A DNA stretch of 64,000 nt from Halomonas binhaiensis (GCF_008329985.2 NZ_CP038437.2:2480001-2544000); one strand, 5' to 3'. Counted from the first letter of the stretch, positions 46,242 to 57,127 are shown. The notes: generated from the sequence alone by a model not told the origin. Translations and numbers: made by a program.

Positions 46242-47171
46242 ATGGAATTTCGCCAATTGCGTTACTTCCTCGCTATCGTGGAAGCGGGTTCGGTATCTGC
46301 GGCCAGCCGCAGGATACATGTGGCACAGCCTGCGCTGACCCGACAGATCAAGCTACTTGAGGAGGACCTGAATACCCGGCTGTTTGAACGTCATGCCCGC
46401 GGCATGGTACTGACCATGGCTGGACGCGCACTGGTCGAAGAAGCCAAGGAGTTACTCACCAAGCGCGATGAGCTACGCGGGCGCCTGGCATCCCTGGGAA
46501 GTGGCACCGTTGGCCGGTTGAGCATCGGCATCACGCCTACGTATCTTTGGCAATCCTGGGCAACGACACTGCTACGTAACTTTCGCCGTGACTATCCGGG
46601 CATTGCGCTGGAGATATTTCCTCTTCTCTCCGGCCCCCAGCTCGAACGCCTGCGTGATAACAGCCTGGAAGCAGGACTGATGTACTTGCATCATGATGAC
46701 GAAGCAGGCATCAGCAGCATGGAAGTACATCGAGACACCTTGATACTGGCAATGCCCATGGATTCCGAGTGGGTCTCCAACCCTCCTGACAGCCTTTCTC
46801 AGCTCAGTAATGCCGACTTCATATGGGGCTTCCGCTGGGCCTCACCTTCCTATTACGACCGCATGATAGAACACTTCCATCACCTGGGGTTTCAGCCCAA
46901 GGTGGTGCAGTATGGTGCTGACAACTCGGCTATTCTCAGCATGGTATCTGCCGGTCTAGGGCTTGCCATCGTACCCGACTCGGCCAGTGCCAACCCAGTC
47001 CCAGGGATATGCTTCCTGCGCCTTCCGGAACTGGATGCCTGCGATATGCCTCTGCGCTTTGCCTGGAGCAAGGACAACGATTCACCAATACTGGCCAACA
47101 TGGTTCACCTTGTGCAGGAGCATGTCGACTTCTTGCGCCAACGGCAGGCCCAGCCTGGCGCTGGTTGCTGA
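46242..47171 (+). CDS. LysR-family regulator (CynR/CysB-like)
   Basis: A 309-residue LysR protein. MEFRQLRYFLAIVEAGSVSAASRRIHVAQPALTRQIKLLEEDLNTRLFERHARGM is the winged helix-turn-helix. The ATG at 46242 gives the classic N-terminus; one at 46233 is also in frame but lies in the inverted repeat. Neither has a strong ribosome site. Divergent placement makes it the likely regulator of the symporter/amidohydrolase operon. Confidence 0.9.
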   Translation: MEFRQLRYFLAIVEAGSVSAASRRIHVAQPALTRQIKLLEEDLNTRLFERHARGMVLTMAGRALVEEAKELLTKRDELRGRLASLGSGTVGRLSIGITPTYLWQSWATTLLRNFRRDYPGIALEIFPLLSGPQLERLRDNSLEAGLMYLHHDDEAGISSMEVHRDTLILAMPMDSEWVSNPPDSLSQLSNADFIWGFRWASPSYYDRMIEHFHHLGFQPKVVQYGADNSAILSMVSAGLGLAIVPDSASANPVPGICFLRLPELDACDMPLRFAWSKDNDSPILANMVHLVQEHVDFLRQRQAQPGAGC

Positions 47172-47289
47172 CCTGCTACCGGTCTATTTACTGGCCCGTC
47201 TACTGCTCTCGGCATGCTGCCAGGAGCGACTCCGAACAAGCACCGCCTGCCTGCAAAATGCTACCTTGGCAGCAACCACAGGAGACATC

Positions 47290-48444
47290 ATGTCAAAAGA
47301 CGCCAAGCCGACAAGGGCTATACAAGGACAAACACAGCCACGCTTCGCAGATCATCTCTATCACCCTGGCCCTGACAATCCTTTCCCAGGTATCTGGGCT
47401 CTGCAACGGCACCTTGGCCATGCCATCCCCCATCGCCTGGGATCCAACGAGGGCCTGGACATGCCCCACCAGGCGCTTCGTCAGCACTTCGGCGATGCCA
47501 TGGTCGAACATGCCTACTGCTATGGCGATGCCGAGGCCTTTGGCGTGCGCCAGCGACTCGTTCGTCACTACGGCTTCGATCTGGACAACCTGCTGGTCGA
47601 TGCCGGTTGCGATAGCCTCCTGGCGCTGGCTTTGCGTGCAACCGCGCCGGCCGGCACCACAGTGGTCAGTTCCGCCGGCACCTACCCTACCTTTGGCTAT
47701 TTCGCCAAGGGCCAAGGCTGTCGCCTGGTCGAAGTGGATTATCAGGAAAGCGACTCACAGCTGGCCCCCGACCTCGATGCCCTGGCCCAGGCAGCTCATC
47801 AGCATCAGGCACGCCTCGTCTATCTGGCCAATCCAGATAATCCCACGGGTCACTTGCATACCCTGGACCGTATTGAATGCTTGCGCCGAGAGCTTCCAAG
47901 GGACTGTTGGCTGTTGCTGGATGAGGCCTACCATGACTTCCGCGATGACGCAGATCACCCGGACTTTCGCCAAGCACTTTCCGGAGTGATTCGCTGTCGA
48001 ACATTATCCAAGGCACATGGCCTGGCCGGCTTGCGTGTCGGTTTTGCCATCGCCCAGCCCGATGTCATCGCCATGCTGCAAAAAGTTCGCATTCACTATG
48101 CAGTATCTGCGCTCAGCCTGGCTGCCGCCGAAGTGATACTCGACCACCCGGAAGAATCCCGTCGCCATATCCGGGATGTCATGAGCCGCCGTGAAAAGCT
48201 GGCAGCACACTTTCGCAGGCTCGGTGGAGACGTCCTTGACAGTGCCACCAACTTTATTGGCATCCGCCTGGCAAATGCGGACCTTGCCGCCCAGGTACAT
48301 GCTGACTTGCTGGCAGAAGGCAAGCTGGTAGCACGTGCCGCCCATCCAGCGCTTGGGCATGTACTGCGCGTCACTGCGCTTGAGGATGCACTGGTACCTG
48401 GCAGGCTGGCGCGACTGGAGAAAGCTATTCAAAAGAATAACTAA
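47290..48444 (+). CDS. HisC-like PLP aminotransferase
   Basis: A 384-residue class I/II aminotransferase. RLGSNEGLDMP, YLANPDNPTGHLHTLDRI, WLLLDEAYHDF and the PLP lysine in CRTLSKAHGLAGLRVGFA resemble histidinol-phosphate aminotransferase. AGGAG precedes the ATG at 47290. It is 118 bp behind the LysR gene on the same strand. As hisC is missing from the pheA-tyrA locus here, an aromatic role is possible; other chances are histidinol phosphate or another amino acid. Confidence 0.85.
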   Translation: MSKDAKPTRAIQGQTQPRFADHLYHPGPDNPFPGIWALQRHLGHAIPHRLGSNEGLDMPHQALRQHFGDAMVEHAYCYGDAEAFGVRQRLVRHYGFDLDNLLVDAGCDSLLALALRATAPAGTTVVSSAGTYPTFGYFAKGQGCRLVEVDYQESDSQLAPDLDALAQAAHQHQARLVYLANPDNPTGHLHTLDRIECLRRELPRDCWLLLDEAYHDFRDDADHPDFRQALSGVIRCRTLSKAHGLAGLRVGFAIAQPDVIAMLQKVRIHYAVSALSLAAAEVILDHPEESRRHIRDVMSRREKLAAHFRRLGGDVLDSATNFIGIRLANADLAAQVHADLLAEGKLVARAAHPALGHVLRVTALEDALVPGRLARLEKAIQKNN

Positions 48445-48806
48445 TACATATTTATTACTTTCACCATATGCAGATAATTACTTTGTATTATCAACACCAT
48501 TCTTTTTAACCATAAGACTACACCCCTGCTATGTGCGCCCCCTTAAAATCGTAAGCGCTAAAGCAAGGAGCTCTTTCTTGGCACAGTGCCTTCTGTTATA
48601 TCTGTTCTAGCACCAACCAGAAGATGCAAAAAATATGCAAGGCCATGAAAGTTTGACCTCAATCATTTAAACCATCAAGGCTTCAGCCAATCATCCCGTG
48701 CAATGAAGTCCTTTACCTCTTATCAGGAATATGTCGCGCTGCTGATATTCGATGCATTGCTGATGCTCGATGAAAGGGGCTATGTAAAGGCTATGGCACG
48801 AGATAA
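48445..48806. other. AT-rich intergenic region without recognised gene
   Basis: This 362-bp gap is visibly richer in A and T than its surroundings. It holds an 18-bp near-duplication (GCTGATATTCGATGCATT then GCTGATGCTCGATGAAAG, 48741-48776). No ORF with ribosome site and no hairpin with T-run was found. It may contain the promoter of the glycosyltransferase-like gene and is a candidate MvaT target. Confidence 0.5.
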
Positions 48807-49559
48807 ATGAACAGGGTTGAACTGAAGAACATGACAAATACCTATCTGGCTCAAGACCAGAGCATGACAACGGCTCCACGGGCAACGCGCGTATGCGTAC
48901 TGCGCACAGGAGGCGATTACTCCCCTGAACATGTTCAGTGGCTAGCTCAACAGATCCCTGGCCTGGTATGCCTGTCTGATGCGACCGTGGAAGGCGTCCC
49001 GACCATCGAGATCCCCACTCGCTGGCCGGGCTGGTGGGCCAAGATGCACCTGTTTGACCCGACACTGATTGCAGGAGACCTGCTGTACTTCGACCTGGAC
49101 ACGGTTGTCGTTGGCTCACTTGAGGGCCTGGATGCTGGCGTCACCACCCTGCTGTCCGACTTCCACAATCCAGCGCTACTCAACAGCAGCTTGATGTATA
49201 TCACAGCAGCCGACAAGGAAAAGGTCTGGAAAGCCTGGAACACATCCCCCTCGAAACATATGGATCGTTGCCGTACTCGTGAGTGCTGGGGCGACCAAGG
49301 GTTTCTTGGCTCGCTGCTTGAACCACAGCGCTGGCAGGACCTTTTTCCCGGCCGCATTGTCAGCTACAAGAAAGACTGCCGTGATCAACAGTTGCCCGAA
49401 GGCGCCGACATTGTCTGTTTCCATGGAGAGCCCCGCCCCTGGGCAATCGAAGCTCCCTGGGTTCCCCCATTCCATGGCACGCAAGACAACAGTGCAACCC
49501 GCTATAAACCCAGGCGCCGCACGACACTGCTAGAACGGCTGAAACGGCTCCTGGCATAA
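48807..49559 (+). CDS. Glycosyltransferase-like protein (GT-A, DxD)
   Basis: A 250-residue cytosolic protein. DLLYFDLDTVVVGSLEGL has the DxD motif (D96-L-D98) of metal-dependent GT-A glycosyltransferases, and the following NPALLNSSLMY and CWGDQGFLGSLL fit the acceptor and nucleotide-sugar sites of such enzymes. DIVCFHGEPRPWA is a conserved C-terminal His motif. The start is uncertain: ATG 48807, 48831 and 48864 are possible, none with a strong ribosome site. Together with the next gene it suggests surface glycan modification. Confidence 0.6.
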   Translation: MNRVELKNMTNTYLAQDQSMTTAPRATRVCVLRTGGDYSPEHVQWLAQQIPGLVCLSDATVEGVPTIEIPTRWPGWWAKMHLFDPTLIAGDLLYFDLDTVVVGSLEGLDAGVTTLLSDFHNPALLNSSLMYITAADKEKVWKAWNTSPSKHMDRCRTRECWGDQGFLGSLLEPQRWQDLFPGRIVSYKKDCRDQQLPEGADIVCFHGEPRPWAIEAPWVPPFHGTQDNSATRYKPRRRTTLLERLKRLLA

Positions 49560-49682
49560 CGCAATCATCTCCTGAGACAGCAGCTATCCCATACAGACCA
49601 TCCATACATCAATGTCTTGATGGAAATTAAAAGTAGTCGATAAGACAGGGAAAGTATCAGGAGAGCAGGGAAAACATCGCAG

Positions 49683-50462
49683 ATGAGTCATTCAACATTC
49701 GGGTTACAGCAATCTATCAGTCATTTGTCTGAAGCGAGAAGAACCGACAGTGTCATTATATTCCTGTCTGGTCCTTCGTCTTCGGACACACCACTCTCCT
49801 CGCTCAGTGAGTATGACACGATTTGCGTCAATGGCTCTGCTGAGTATCTCATTGTCAGAGGGGTGAAGCCTTTTATCTACCTGGTGACAGACCACAACTA
49901 TTTCAAGAGAAATTCACAAGCATTCTTCAGGCAGGCCTCCCAGTGCCATCATACGGTCATCTCCAAGGAGCTGTTTGATGTTGCCATCCAGACTCACAGG
50001 GATGCAATCAGACAACTTTCCCCTACCGTCATTCATAGAGCCTGCAAGAGCAAGAAAGGTGGAATAAAGAATTTCATTCGCCTGAAATTCAAATACTGGA
50101 ACAGACGCGAAATCACCTACACAGCACCTTTGAGAAAAAGCGGCATCATCTACGGTTATAGCCGTGACATTCGGTTCGGCTACTTCCATGCGCGTACGGT
50201 GGCCTACGCCGCCACTCAATTGGCGGAAAGCTTATCTTACAGCAGAGTGTACTTCTCAGGTTTCGACATGACGGGAGCTTCCGGGCGCTTTTATGACAGC
50301 AAGGGAGCTCCCCAGGAAAAGACTACCCTCGATGAAGACTACGACACCATCCTCAATGCTCTGAGGTGCATGAAAGAAAATTCAAGAATAGAAACCTACA
50401 ACTTGTCGAGGAACACAAGGATTCCCTACCACCTCATTCCGTTTGCAGAATCAGTTGAATGA
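49683..50462 (+). CDS. Putative surface-glycan glycosyltransferase-like protein
   Basis: A 259-residue protein not securely recognised. VIIFLSGPSSSDTPLSSL, CVNGSAEYLIVRGVKPFIYLVTDHNYF and VYFSGFDMTGASGRFYD resemble LPS-core or sialyltransferase-like proteins (WaaZ/DUF115 type) in which an N-terminal GPS motif and GFD motif bind the nucleotide sugar. Base composition is lower in GC than its neighbours, which suggests transfer. It stands 123 bp after the DxD gene on the same strand. Confidence 0.5.
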   Translation: MSHSTFGLQQSISHLSEARRTDSVIIFLSGPSSSDTPLSSLSEYDTICVNGSAEYLIVRGVKPFIYLVTDHNYFKRNSQAFFRQASQCHHTVISKELFDVAIQTHRDAIRQLSPTVIHRACKSKKGGIKNFIRLKFKYWNRREITYTAPLRKSGIIYGYSRDIRFGYFHARTVAYAATQLAESLSYSRVYFSGFDMTGASGRFYDSKGAPQEKTTLDEDYDTILNALRCMKENSRIETYNLSRNTRIPYHLIPFAESVE

Positions 50463-50508
50463 CCATCGTCGCCCTGTCTTCCATCTCGCAACAGTTCCTC
50501 TTTCAGAT

Positions 50509-50545
50509 GTAGAGCAGGCCTGGAATATTTCCAGGCCTGCTCTAC
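50509..50545. terminator. Long hairpin between convergent genes
   Basis: Perfect 15-bp arms starting GTAGAGCAGGCCTGG with an AATATTT loop, between the glycan gene and ugd (convergent). The T-run is poor, but the stem is very stable and works on both strands. Confidence 0.75.
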
Positions 50546-50579
50546 TCCCAAACACTGCTCGTCAAGGGACTCTTAGCTG

Positions 50580-51917
50580 CTATACCACCAAGGAATCTCC
50601 CCGGCCGACGGCATAATACATGAGCCCCGCCTCGCGAACTGCCTCGGTATCATAGAGGTTACGTCCATCCACGATCACCGGCATGGCCAGTTGCTCCTTG
50701 AGCCAGTGGAAATCGACGGAACGGAACTCTTTCCACTCGGTACAGATCACCAAGGCATCCGCACCCTTCACGGCCTGCACACGGTCTCCAGCCAGTACCA
50801 GGTCGTCACGTTCGCCATAGATCCGACGACACTCGCGCATCGCTTCCGGGTCATAGGCCTGTACCTTGGCTCCCGCCTGCCACAAGGCTTCCATCAGGGT
50901 ACGGCTCGGCGCATCACGCATATCATCGGTGTTGGGCTTGAATGACAATCCCCAGACGGCAATGGTGCGCCCTTTCAGATTGCCATCGAAGGCATTCGAC
51001 AACTTGGTGAACAGCGTCTGCTTCTGGCGGTTGTTGACCGCTTCTACCGCACCCAGTAGCTCGGCGTCATAGTCGATGTCACGCGCCGTACGTTCCAGCG
51101 CCTGCACATCCTTGGGAAAGCAGGAGCCGCCGTAACCGCACCCCGGATAGATGAAGTGGTAACCAATGCGCGGATCACTGCCGATGCCTCGACGCACCTG
51201 CTCCACATCAGCCCCCAGGCGCTCGGCCAGGTTGGCGATCTCGTTCATGAAGCTGATCTTGGTGGCCAGCATGGCATTGGCCGCATACTTGGTCAGCTCG
51301 GCCGCCCGCACATCCATGAACATCAGCTTTTCCTGAAGGCGAATGTAAGGCGCATAGCACTCACGCATCAGGCGCTTGACCCGCTCGGAGTCGGTCCCCA
51401 CGATGATCCGGGCTCCGTGGGTGAAGTCTTCGATAGCGGCCCCTTCCTTGAGAAACTCAGGGTTGGAACACACTTCGACCTTCAGATCGACACCACGGCT
51501 GTCCAGGCGTTCCTGCACCGTCGCCAGCACCTTGTCCGCCGTCCCCACCGGCACAGTGGACTTGTCGACCACGACCTTGTCTTCCTGCATGTACTCGCCG
51601 ATGGTCTCCGCAACCGCCAACACATACTTGAGGTCCGCACTGCCGTCCTCATCCGGCGGCGTGCCCACCGCGATGAACTGCAGCTCACCAAAGCCCACCG
51701 CCACTTCGGGATCCGTGGTGAAGCGCAACCGCCCCGTCGCCACATTGGCCTTGACCATGGACTCCAGTCCCGGCTCATAGATCGGGATCTCTCCCTCCTT
51801 GAGGCGAGCAATCTTGTCGGTATCCACATCCATGCACATGACATCGTGGCCAACGTCGGCCAGACAGGTGCCGGTCACCAGCCCCACATAACCTGTGCCA
51901 AAAATGGTGATTTTCAT
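50580..51917 (-). CDS. ugd: UDP-glucose 6-dehydrogenase
   Basis: Makes UDP-glucuronate from UDP-glucose with two NAD, 445 residues. [26 protein letters not shown] is the Rossmann start, which sets the ATG at 51917. The catalytic Cys is in [16 protein letters not shown], the catalytic Lys in [29 protein letters not shown] and the [14 protein letters not shown] loop are standard. It would provide sugar for exopolysaccharide or LPS; the two preceding convergent genes may be related in function. Confidence 0.97.
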   Translation of the reverse strand: MKITIFGTGYVGLVTGTCLADVGHDVMCMDVDTDKIARLKEGEIPIYEPGLESMVKANVATGRLRFTTDPEVAVGFGELQFIAVGTPPDEDGSADLKYVLAVAETIGEYMQEDKVVVDKSTVPVGTADKVLATVQERLDSRGVDLKVEVCSNPEFLKEGAAIEDFTHGARIIVGTDSERVKRLMRECYAPYIRLQEKLMFMDVRAAELTKYAANAMLATKISFMNEIANLAERLGADVEQVRRGIGSDPRIGYHFIYPGCGYGGSCFPKDVQALERTARDIDYDAELLGAVEAVNNRQKQTLFTKLSNAFDGNLKGRTIAVWGLSFKPNTDDMRDAPSRTLMEALWQAGAKVQAYDPEAMRECRRIYGERDDLVLAGDRVQAVKGADALVICTEWKEFRSVDFHWLKEQLAMPVIVDGRNLYDTEAVREAGLMYYAVGRGDSLVV

Positions 51918-52120
51918 GCCCTGTCTCCCAAATCCTTTCATCCCGAACAATGATGATGATGCCCAAGATGATATCACCGATAAGCCGAAGTCTCGCGACA
52001 AGCCGACTGCACAAAGAAACGCTTGTTGGGCGGCTGCCAACATCCCCAGATATTAGACGTTGGTCTAATCCAGGGTAAGCGATATACTACAAACATCCCG
52101 TTGACCAGAGGGCCCATGAC

Positions 52121-52408
52121 ATGGGTGCCATCGCCCAACATATCGACACCGATCCTCGTATCGACCTGGCACGATTCGCCAATGCCCTCTATCGCCTTGG
52201 CGGCGTACTGGAGATGCTAACCGATATGCACTTTGGCCTGGATGCCAATACGGTGGGTGCCATGACACAGGATAGCCAGGGCAGCGCTCGTCTGCGGCGC
52301 TTGCTGAACAGCGGTACGGTTGCCTATAGCCCCAAGGGTCGCTTGATCCTCAGTCAGGAAGGTCGCGAGCTCGCTTTCGACATGTTCGGCGTCGGTGCCT
52401 GCGACTGA
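52121..52408 (+). CDS. Small protein of unknown function
   Basis: A 95-residue protein not recognised. GAGGG lies about seven bases before the ATG. The sequence is soluble and mixed helical (IDLARFANALYRLGGVLEMLTDM; GSARLRRLLNSGTVAYSPKGRLILSQEGRELAFDMF). The last part could form a small winged element, but this is speculative. It stands alone between ugd and the GntR gene, 136 bp before the latter. Confidence 0.6.
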   Translation: MGAIAQHIDTDPRIDLARFANALYRLGGVLEMLTDMHFGLDANTVGAMTQDSQGSARLRRLLNSGTVAYSPKGRLILSQEGRELAFDMFGVGACD

Positions 52409-52544
52409 ATTTCCTCTCACCATCCCGAACCCCGGCCTGCCATTTATCGAGGCCCGTTGCGGTGCAAAGCCTAACTCTGTGATGTGATTGTGAAAATGTT
52501 GAACATTCGCTAGCATCTTCGGGGTTGTCCTGCGGAGTCTTAGC

Positions 52545-53306
52545 GTGCCCCATCACCCTGTCAGCGTGTCAAAACGTCCCAGTATCGCCGAATATCTGGC
52601 TGAAGCCATTTTTTCGGGTCGCTATCAACCCAGTGACTTCGTCCCCAAGGAAGTGGATCTGGCCACACAGTTCTCCATCAATCGTTCCGCCGTACGCAGC
52701 GATCTGCGTCAGTTGGTGGATGCAGGTATCATTGAACGCATTTCCGGACATGGTTCCAAAGTGCGTGCCTTCGAGTCATGGAATATCCTGGATCCTCAGG
52801 TGACCGAGTGGATGACCCGGTATGCTGCACCCAATCCCGACATTCAACGAGAGATCCTCGCTTTCCGGCTTGATGTCGAGCCCTATGTCGCCATGACGGC
52901 AGCACGTCGTGCCACAGCACGGGACCTGGTCGCCATCGAAGAAGCCTTTGATGGCATGGCGCGGGAGATGCAGAACCAACTTGGCAACAAGCGTCTTCAC
53001 AGCGACTACGATATCGCTTTCCACGTGGCGATCTTCAAGGCCACCCGCAATATCGTCTGGTCACAACTGTCACATATCCTGCGTCCAGCCATCTCGCTAT
53101 TGATCGAAAGCTCCAATGAAAGCGCCACTGATCCCGAGGCCAGCCTTGAGCGTCATCGACAACTGATGGAGGCCATTCGGGCCAGGGCTCCGGAAGAAGC
53201 CTTTCGTGCGGCTCAGGCGGTACTGGCGGGTACTGCCGATGCCTTGGGCATACGCCCAGGCGATGCCATTCTGGGCAGTGCCTGGGCGCCTCCTCCTGCT
53301 CTGTAA
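52545..53306 (+). CDS. FadR-subfamily GntR regulator
   Basis: A 253-residue regulator: an N-terminal winged HTH (IAEYLAEAIFSGRYQPSDFVPKEVDLATQFSINRSAVRSDLRQLVDAGIIERISGHGSKV) and a helical FCD ligand domain with metal-binding His residues (DIAFHVAIFKATRN; LERHRQLMEAI). The GTG at 52545 has GGAG eight bases upstream. It is convergent with the araH-like gene. Control of the neighbouring sugar genes by a sugar acid is likely, as with DgoR and similar proteins, but not shown. Confidence 0.88.
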   Translation: MPHHPVSVSKRPSIAEYLAEAIFSGRYQPSDFVPKEVDLATQFSINRSAVRSDLRQLVDAGIIERISGHGSKVRAFESWNILDPQVTEWMTRYAAPNPDIQREILAFRLDVEPYVAMTAARRATARDLVAIEEAFDGMAREMQNQLGNKRLHSDYDIAFHVAIFKATRNIVWSQLSHILRPAISLLIESSNESATDPEASLERHRQLMEAIRARAPEEAFRAAQAVLAGTADALGIRPGDAILGSAWAPPPAL

Positions 53307-53409
53307 GCCTGGGCCTGTAAAAGCGCATCTTTAAAATGGCAAGAATGGAGCACGATGCCTGAACGTAGCAGCGCATGTTGGCCAACTGCAGCGGCCAACT
53401 ACTCTTCGC

Positions 53410-54435
53410 TCATGCACGCGTTCTACGGGTCTGCTTCCAGCGATCAAACATGACGGCCAGCAGCAGGATAGCCCCGCGCACCAGGTACTGGTAGAAGGTC
53501 GGTACATTGAGCAGGCCCATGGCATTCTGCACGCAGCCCATGATCAACACCCCGACCAGCACACCGGTGATGGAAGCGATGCCGCCGGACAGAGCGACGC
53601 CGCCAAGCACGCAGGCTGAAATGACGGCAAGTTCCAGACCCAATGCGGTATTGGGATCGCCCAACCCCATGCGGGATGTCAGCAACACCCCTGCAATACC
53701 AGCCACCACTCCCTGCAATCCAAATACGATGATCTTCAGGCGTCGAACATTGACGCCCGCCAGTGCAGCCGCTTCGGCGTTACCTCCTGTCGCAAGCACA
53801 TTACGACCAAAAGCCGTCATGTTGAGTACGACACCAAAGATGATGAAACAGGCAATCATGGCCCAGACGGGCAATGTCAGGCCAAACAGTGAGGCACTGC
53901 CCAGGTCGAAGAAAGCCGGTACCGTAATCATCACGGCATCACCACCAGAGGTGATATAAGCCAACCCGCGCACAAACTCCATGGCAGCCAGAGTGGCAAT
54001 CAGTGAATTGATGCCAAAGCGCGCCACGACGAAGCCATTGAAGGCCCCTACCGCTCCACCTGCGGCGATACCGCCCGCAACCCCGATCACGACACTGCCC
54101 GATGTGCTGGTGAGTATTGCAGCGACGACCCCGGTAAAGGCGACAATAGAGGCCACCGACAAATCAACCTCTCCCAGCGCCAGCACCAGCATCATGGTCG
54201 TCGCAATGGTGCCGATCAGCGTCACCGACAGAAACAGTCCCACCATATTGCGCCCGGTCAGGAAGTCCGGAATGAACACTGACAGGCCAATAAACAGCAC
54301 GATGAAGATTGCAATCAATCCAGAAGTATCGATCAGTGTTCGTAATGGTTTGGTCAAGCCCTCACGGCCTGCAGCGTGCTCGTTCGGCGTGCTTGCACGC
54401 TCTTCTTCATTCTCCATCACGTGATGCGTCGTCAT
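53410..54435 (-). CDS. araH: Sugar ABC transporter permease (AraH-like)
   Basis: A 341-residue membrane permease with about eight to ten helices of the RbsC/AraH family. IGTIATTMMLVLALGEVDLSVASIVAF, GGAVGAFNGFVVARFGINSLIATLA, FGRNVLATGGNAEAAALAGVNVRRLK and GGVALSGGIASITGVLVG are family motifs. It is the last gene of araFGH. The substrate follows from the AraF-type binding protein: L-arabinose or D-galactose. Confidence 0.9.
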   Translation of the reverse strand: MTTHHVMENEEERASTPNEHAAGREGLTKPLRTLIDTSGLIAIFIVLFIGLSVFIPDFLTGRNMVGLFLSVTLIGTIATTMMLVLALGEVDLSVASIVAFTGVVAAILTSTSGSVVIGVAGGIAAGGAVGAFNGFVVARFGINSLIATLAAMEFVRGLAYITSGGDAVMITVPAFFDLGSASLFGLTLPVWAMIACFIIFGVVLNMTAFGRNVLATGGNAEAAALAGVNVRRLKIIVFGLQGVVAGIAGVLLTSRMGLGDPNTALGLELAVISACVLGGVALSGGIASITGVLVGVLIMGCVQNAMGLLNVPTFYQYLVRGAILLLAVMFDRWKQTRRTRA

Positions 54436-54509
54436 AACTTGTCACTCTTTTTTATTGTCACTCGGTTGGTCATGTGGCGCTGCGGTCTTGTGACGTTACT
54501 GCACGAAGC

Positions 54510-56036
54510 TCATGCAGGAAGCGCCAGGCCCAGCAAGCGCTCAGGGCTGGCTTCCGCGCGGGGCACGATCTCCATCAACTGACCATCGCGCATCACGCCA
54601 ACTCGATCGCATATGGCACTGACCTCAGCCAGGTCACTGGAGATCACCACCACGCTCTTGCCCTGATCGGCCAAGTCATACAACAACGAGTAGATATCCC
54701 TGCGTGCACCGACATCGATTCCCCGGGTCGGCTCATCCATCACGAACAGCTCGATGTCCTCGGCAAGCCAACGGGCCAGGATTACCTTCTGCTGATTTCC
54801 TCCGGACAGTGTCGAGATACGCGTCCTTGGCCCGGGTGTCTTGATACTCAAGCGCTGTATGTAATCCAGGGTATTTTCCGTCTCCCGGCGTGGGTGACGC
54901 AGCCATCCCAGGCGCTTGAAAAAACGGCGACAGCTGATATTGAGGTTGTCGGAGACGCTGGCGCTCGGAAAGATGCCCTGGGATTTGCGGTCCTCTGGGC
55001 ATAAGGCGATACCTGCCTGGATAGCCTGTCCGGGGGAGGAAAAACGACAGGCCTCTCCCTGGAAACTCACGACACCTGACGTTGGTGTTTCTACGCCACA
55101 CACCAGGCGCATCAGCTCAGAACGGCCTGCTCCCACCAGGCCAAACAGCCCAAACAGCTCACCGCGATGAACATCGAAACTCACTGGGGCAGATAGACCG
55201 GGGCCCTCGAGCCCCGCGATATTCAGCAATACTTCCCCCACCTCTCGGGAGCGATAGCCGTACACATCATCGATATCGCGGCCGACCATCTCGCTGACCA
55301 GGGTGTCATGATCGAGCCCATCCATATGCTCATGAGTACGAATATGGCGACCATCACGAAATACCGTGACCGCATCGCACATCTCGAACACCTCTTCCAT
55401 GCGGTGCGTCACATAGAGCACTACGCGCCCTTCATCCCGCAGGCGCTTGACGATACGCTTGAGCTGGCGAGTCTCTTGAACCGACAGGCTGCTGGTCGGT
55501 TCATCGAACGCGATGACCTTGGCATCCCGTAACAGCGCTCGCCCTATCTCGATCATCTGCTGCTGACCGATCGACAACTCTCTCACTTTGGTTGCAGGGC
55601 GTACGCCCAACTCGCCAAGCTCTTCAAGAATTTCCTGGGCCCGACGATACATGCGCCGACGATCAAGAAATCCACGCCTTTCAGGCAACTGGCCAAGCAA
55701 CAGGTTTTCTGCCACGGAAAGATTGGGCGACAACGTCAATTCCTGATAGATGATGGCAATGCCCTTTGCCAACGCCTCCCGGGCATTGGCAAAGACATGT
55801 CGCTGCCCATCCAGCACGACCGCTCCTGCATTGACACGGTTGACACCACTCAGCACCTTGAGCAATGTCGACTTGCCTGCGCCGTTCTCCCCCATCAGGG
55901 CATGCACTTCTCCAGCCTTGGCCGAGAAGCTCACCCCATCCAGGGCACGCACACCAGGGAACTCCACCGTGACGCCATCGACCTGCAGGTAAGGGATATC
56001 GCTCGCCTCATCAGAGGATTCACAGACCGAGTTCAT
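54510..56036 (-). CDS. araG: Sugar ABC transporter ATPase (AraG-like)
   Basis: A 508-residue double ATP-binding protein. The first half has Walker [17 protein letters not shown] and signature [16 protein letters not shown]; the second half has a degenerate Walker A ([14 protein letters not shown]), signature [15 protein letters not shown] and Walker [14 protein letters not shown]. This layout is typical of monosaccharide importers. It overlaps the end of araF by 17 bases and lies 74 bp before araH. Confidence 0.94.
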   Translation of the reverse strand: MNSVCESSDEASDIPYLQVDGVTVEFPGVRALDGVSFSAKAGEVHALMGENGAGKSTLLKVLSGVNRVNAGAVVLDGQRHVFANAREALAKGIAIIYQELTLSPNLSVAENLLLGQLPERRGFLDRRRMYRRAQEILEELGELGVRPATKVRELSIGQQQMIEIGRALLRDAKVIAFDEPTSSLSVQETRQLKRIVKRLRDEGRVVLYVTHRMEEVFEMCDAVTVFRDGRHIRTHEHMDGLDHDTLVSEMVGRDIDDVYGYRSREVGEVLLNIAGLEGPGLSAPVSFDVHRGELFGLFGLVGAGRSELMRLVCGVETPTSGVVSFQGEACRFSSPGQAIQAGIALCPEDRKSQGIFPSASVSDNLNISCRRFFKRLGWLRHPRRETENTLDYIQRLSIKTPGPRTRISTLSGGNQQKVILARWLAEDIELFVMDEPTRGIDVGARRDIYSLLYDLADQGKSVVVISSDLAEVSAICDRVGVMRDGQLMEIVPRAEASPERLLGLALPA

Positions 56037-57015
56037 CGCGCACCTGCTCCCAATTGCTCCGTGTCATCAGGGTGCCTTGCGTTTCCACATTGGCAGAAGG
56101 TTCTACATCTTCCGTTACCCAGCGATAGAGACTATCGGCCGTCTCGCGACCATGAGAGGTGGAACTGACGGCCACCGTGGCATAAAAGCCAGTAGGACGT
56201 TCCCGGGAAAACTCGGCAAACGCCGCCCCTGACCCGTTGATGCCCACGCCAATGACATCATCCGCCGCCAGGCCATACTGTTCCGTGGCCCGAACGCCCC
56301 CCAGCACACTTTCCTCATTCAAGGCGTAGATGACCCAGTGCTCGAAATCCCCATTCTTGGAGATCACCGGAGAGGCAGCGGAAAAGGCACTGGAAGTATC
56401 GGTATTCTGTTGAGGAGCATCGAAGATATTGGCTTCAACAAAGCCTCTTTCCAGCAAGGCATCGCTAGCCCCGTCAGTACGTTCCTTGGCTGTCGGCAGC
56501 TCATAGTTGGTGATGCGCAGAGCCGCAACCTCAGCAGGGTCCCAGCCACGAGCTTCCATTTCATCAGCAATCGCATTGCCTACCTGCTGGCCGATCTTGT
56601 AGCCCGACATCCCTAGATGTGGAACCCCCTCCAATGGCGCGCCATCACCACCGACGAAGCGGTCGTCCACCGTAATGACCTTCATGCCATACTGATTGGC
56701 CCGGTGCATGATCGACTGCCCCAGGCGTACGTCCGGTGGACAGATGACAAACCCCTGGGCGCCCTGTGAGTTCAGGTTATCGATGGCACTGAGTACCTGT
56801 TGGCCATCTTCTCCTGCCAGACGTACCACCTTGAACCCTTTCTCTGCCCCGAGTGCAGTAGCCGCCTTCTGCTCATTGATGAACCATGCCTGCTCAGGCT
56901 TCTTGACGATGAAGCCAAGGATCACTTCATCATCCGCCGCCAACACATGGGCTGAAGTGGACAGCAGTACTGCAGAACCTAACATGGCAGATGCCAATAA
57001 CGACCGTGGTTTCAT
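56020..57015 (-). CDS. araF: L-arabinose-type periplasmic binding protein
   Basis: A 331-residue periplasmic binding protein with a signal peptide ending near AHVLA (about residue 26). [53 protein letters not shown] and [30 protein letters not shown] closely follow E. coli AraF ([41 protein letters not shown]). L-arabinose, with D-galactose or D-fucose as side ligands, is therefore likely. It is the first gene of araFGH and has a long leader with a strong hairpin. Confidence 0.93.
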   Translation of the reverse strand: MKPRSLLASAMLGSAVLLSTSAHVLAADDEVILGFIVKKPEQAWFINEQKAATALGAEKGFKVVRLAGEDGQQVLSAIDNLNSQGAQGFVICPPDVRLGQSIMHRANQYGMKVITVDDRFVGGDGAPLEGVPHLGMSGYKIGQQVGNAIADEMEARGWDPAEVAALRITNYELPTAKERTDGASDALLERGFVEANIFDAPQQNTDTSSAFSAASPVISKNGDFEHWVIYALNEESVLGGVRATEQYGLAADDVIGVGINGSGAAFAEFSRERPTGFYATVAVSSTSHGRETADSLYRWVTEDVEPSANVETQGTLMTRSNWEQVRDELGL

Positions 57016-57127
57016 CTCGTTCTCCTTCCTGGCATGAACGTTGTTGTGATAATTGTTGTGATGATTGTTGTTGTGCTGATTGTTGTGATGGCTTCAATCA
57101 AGCTGTTGTATCAGCTGGTGCATCAGT

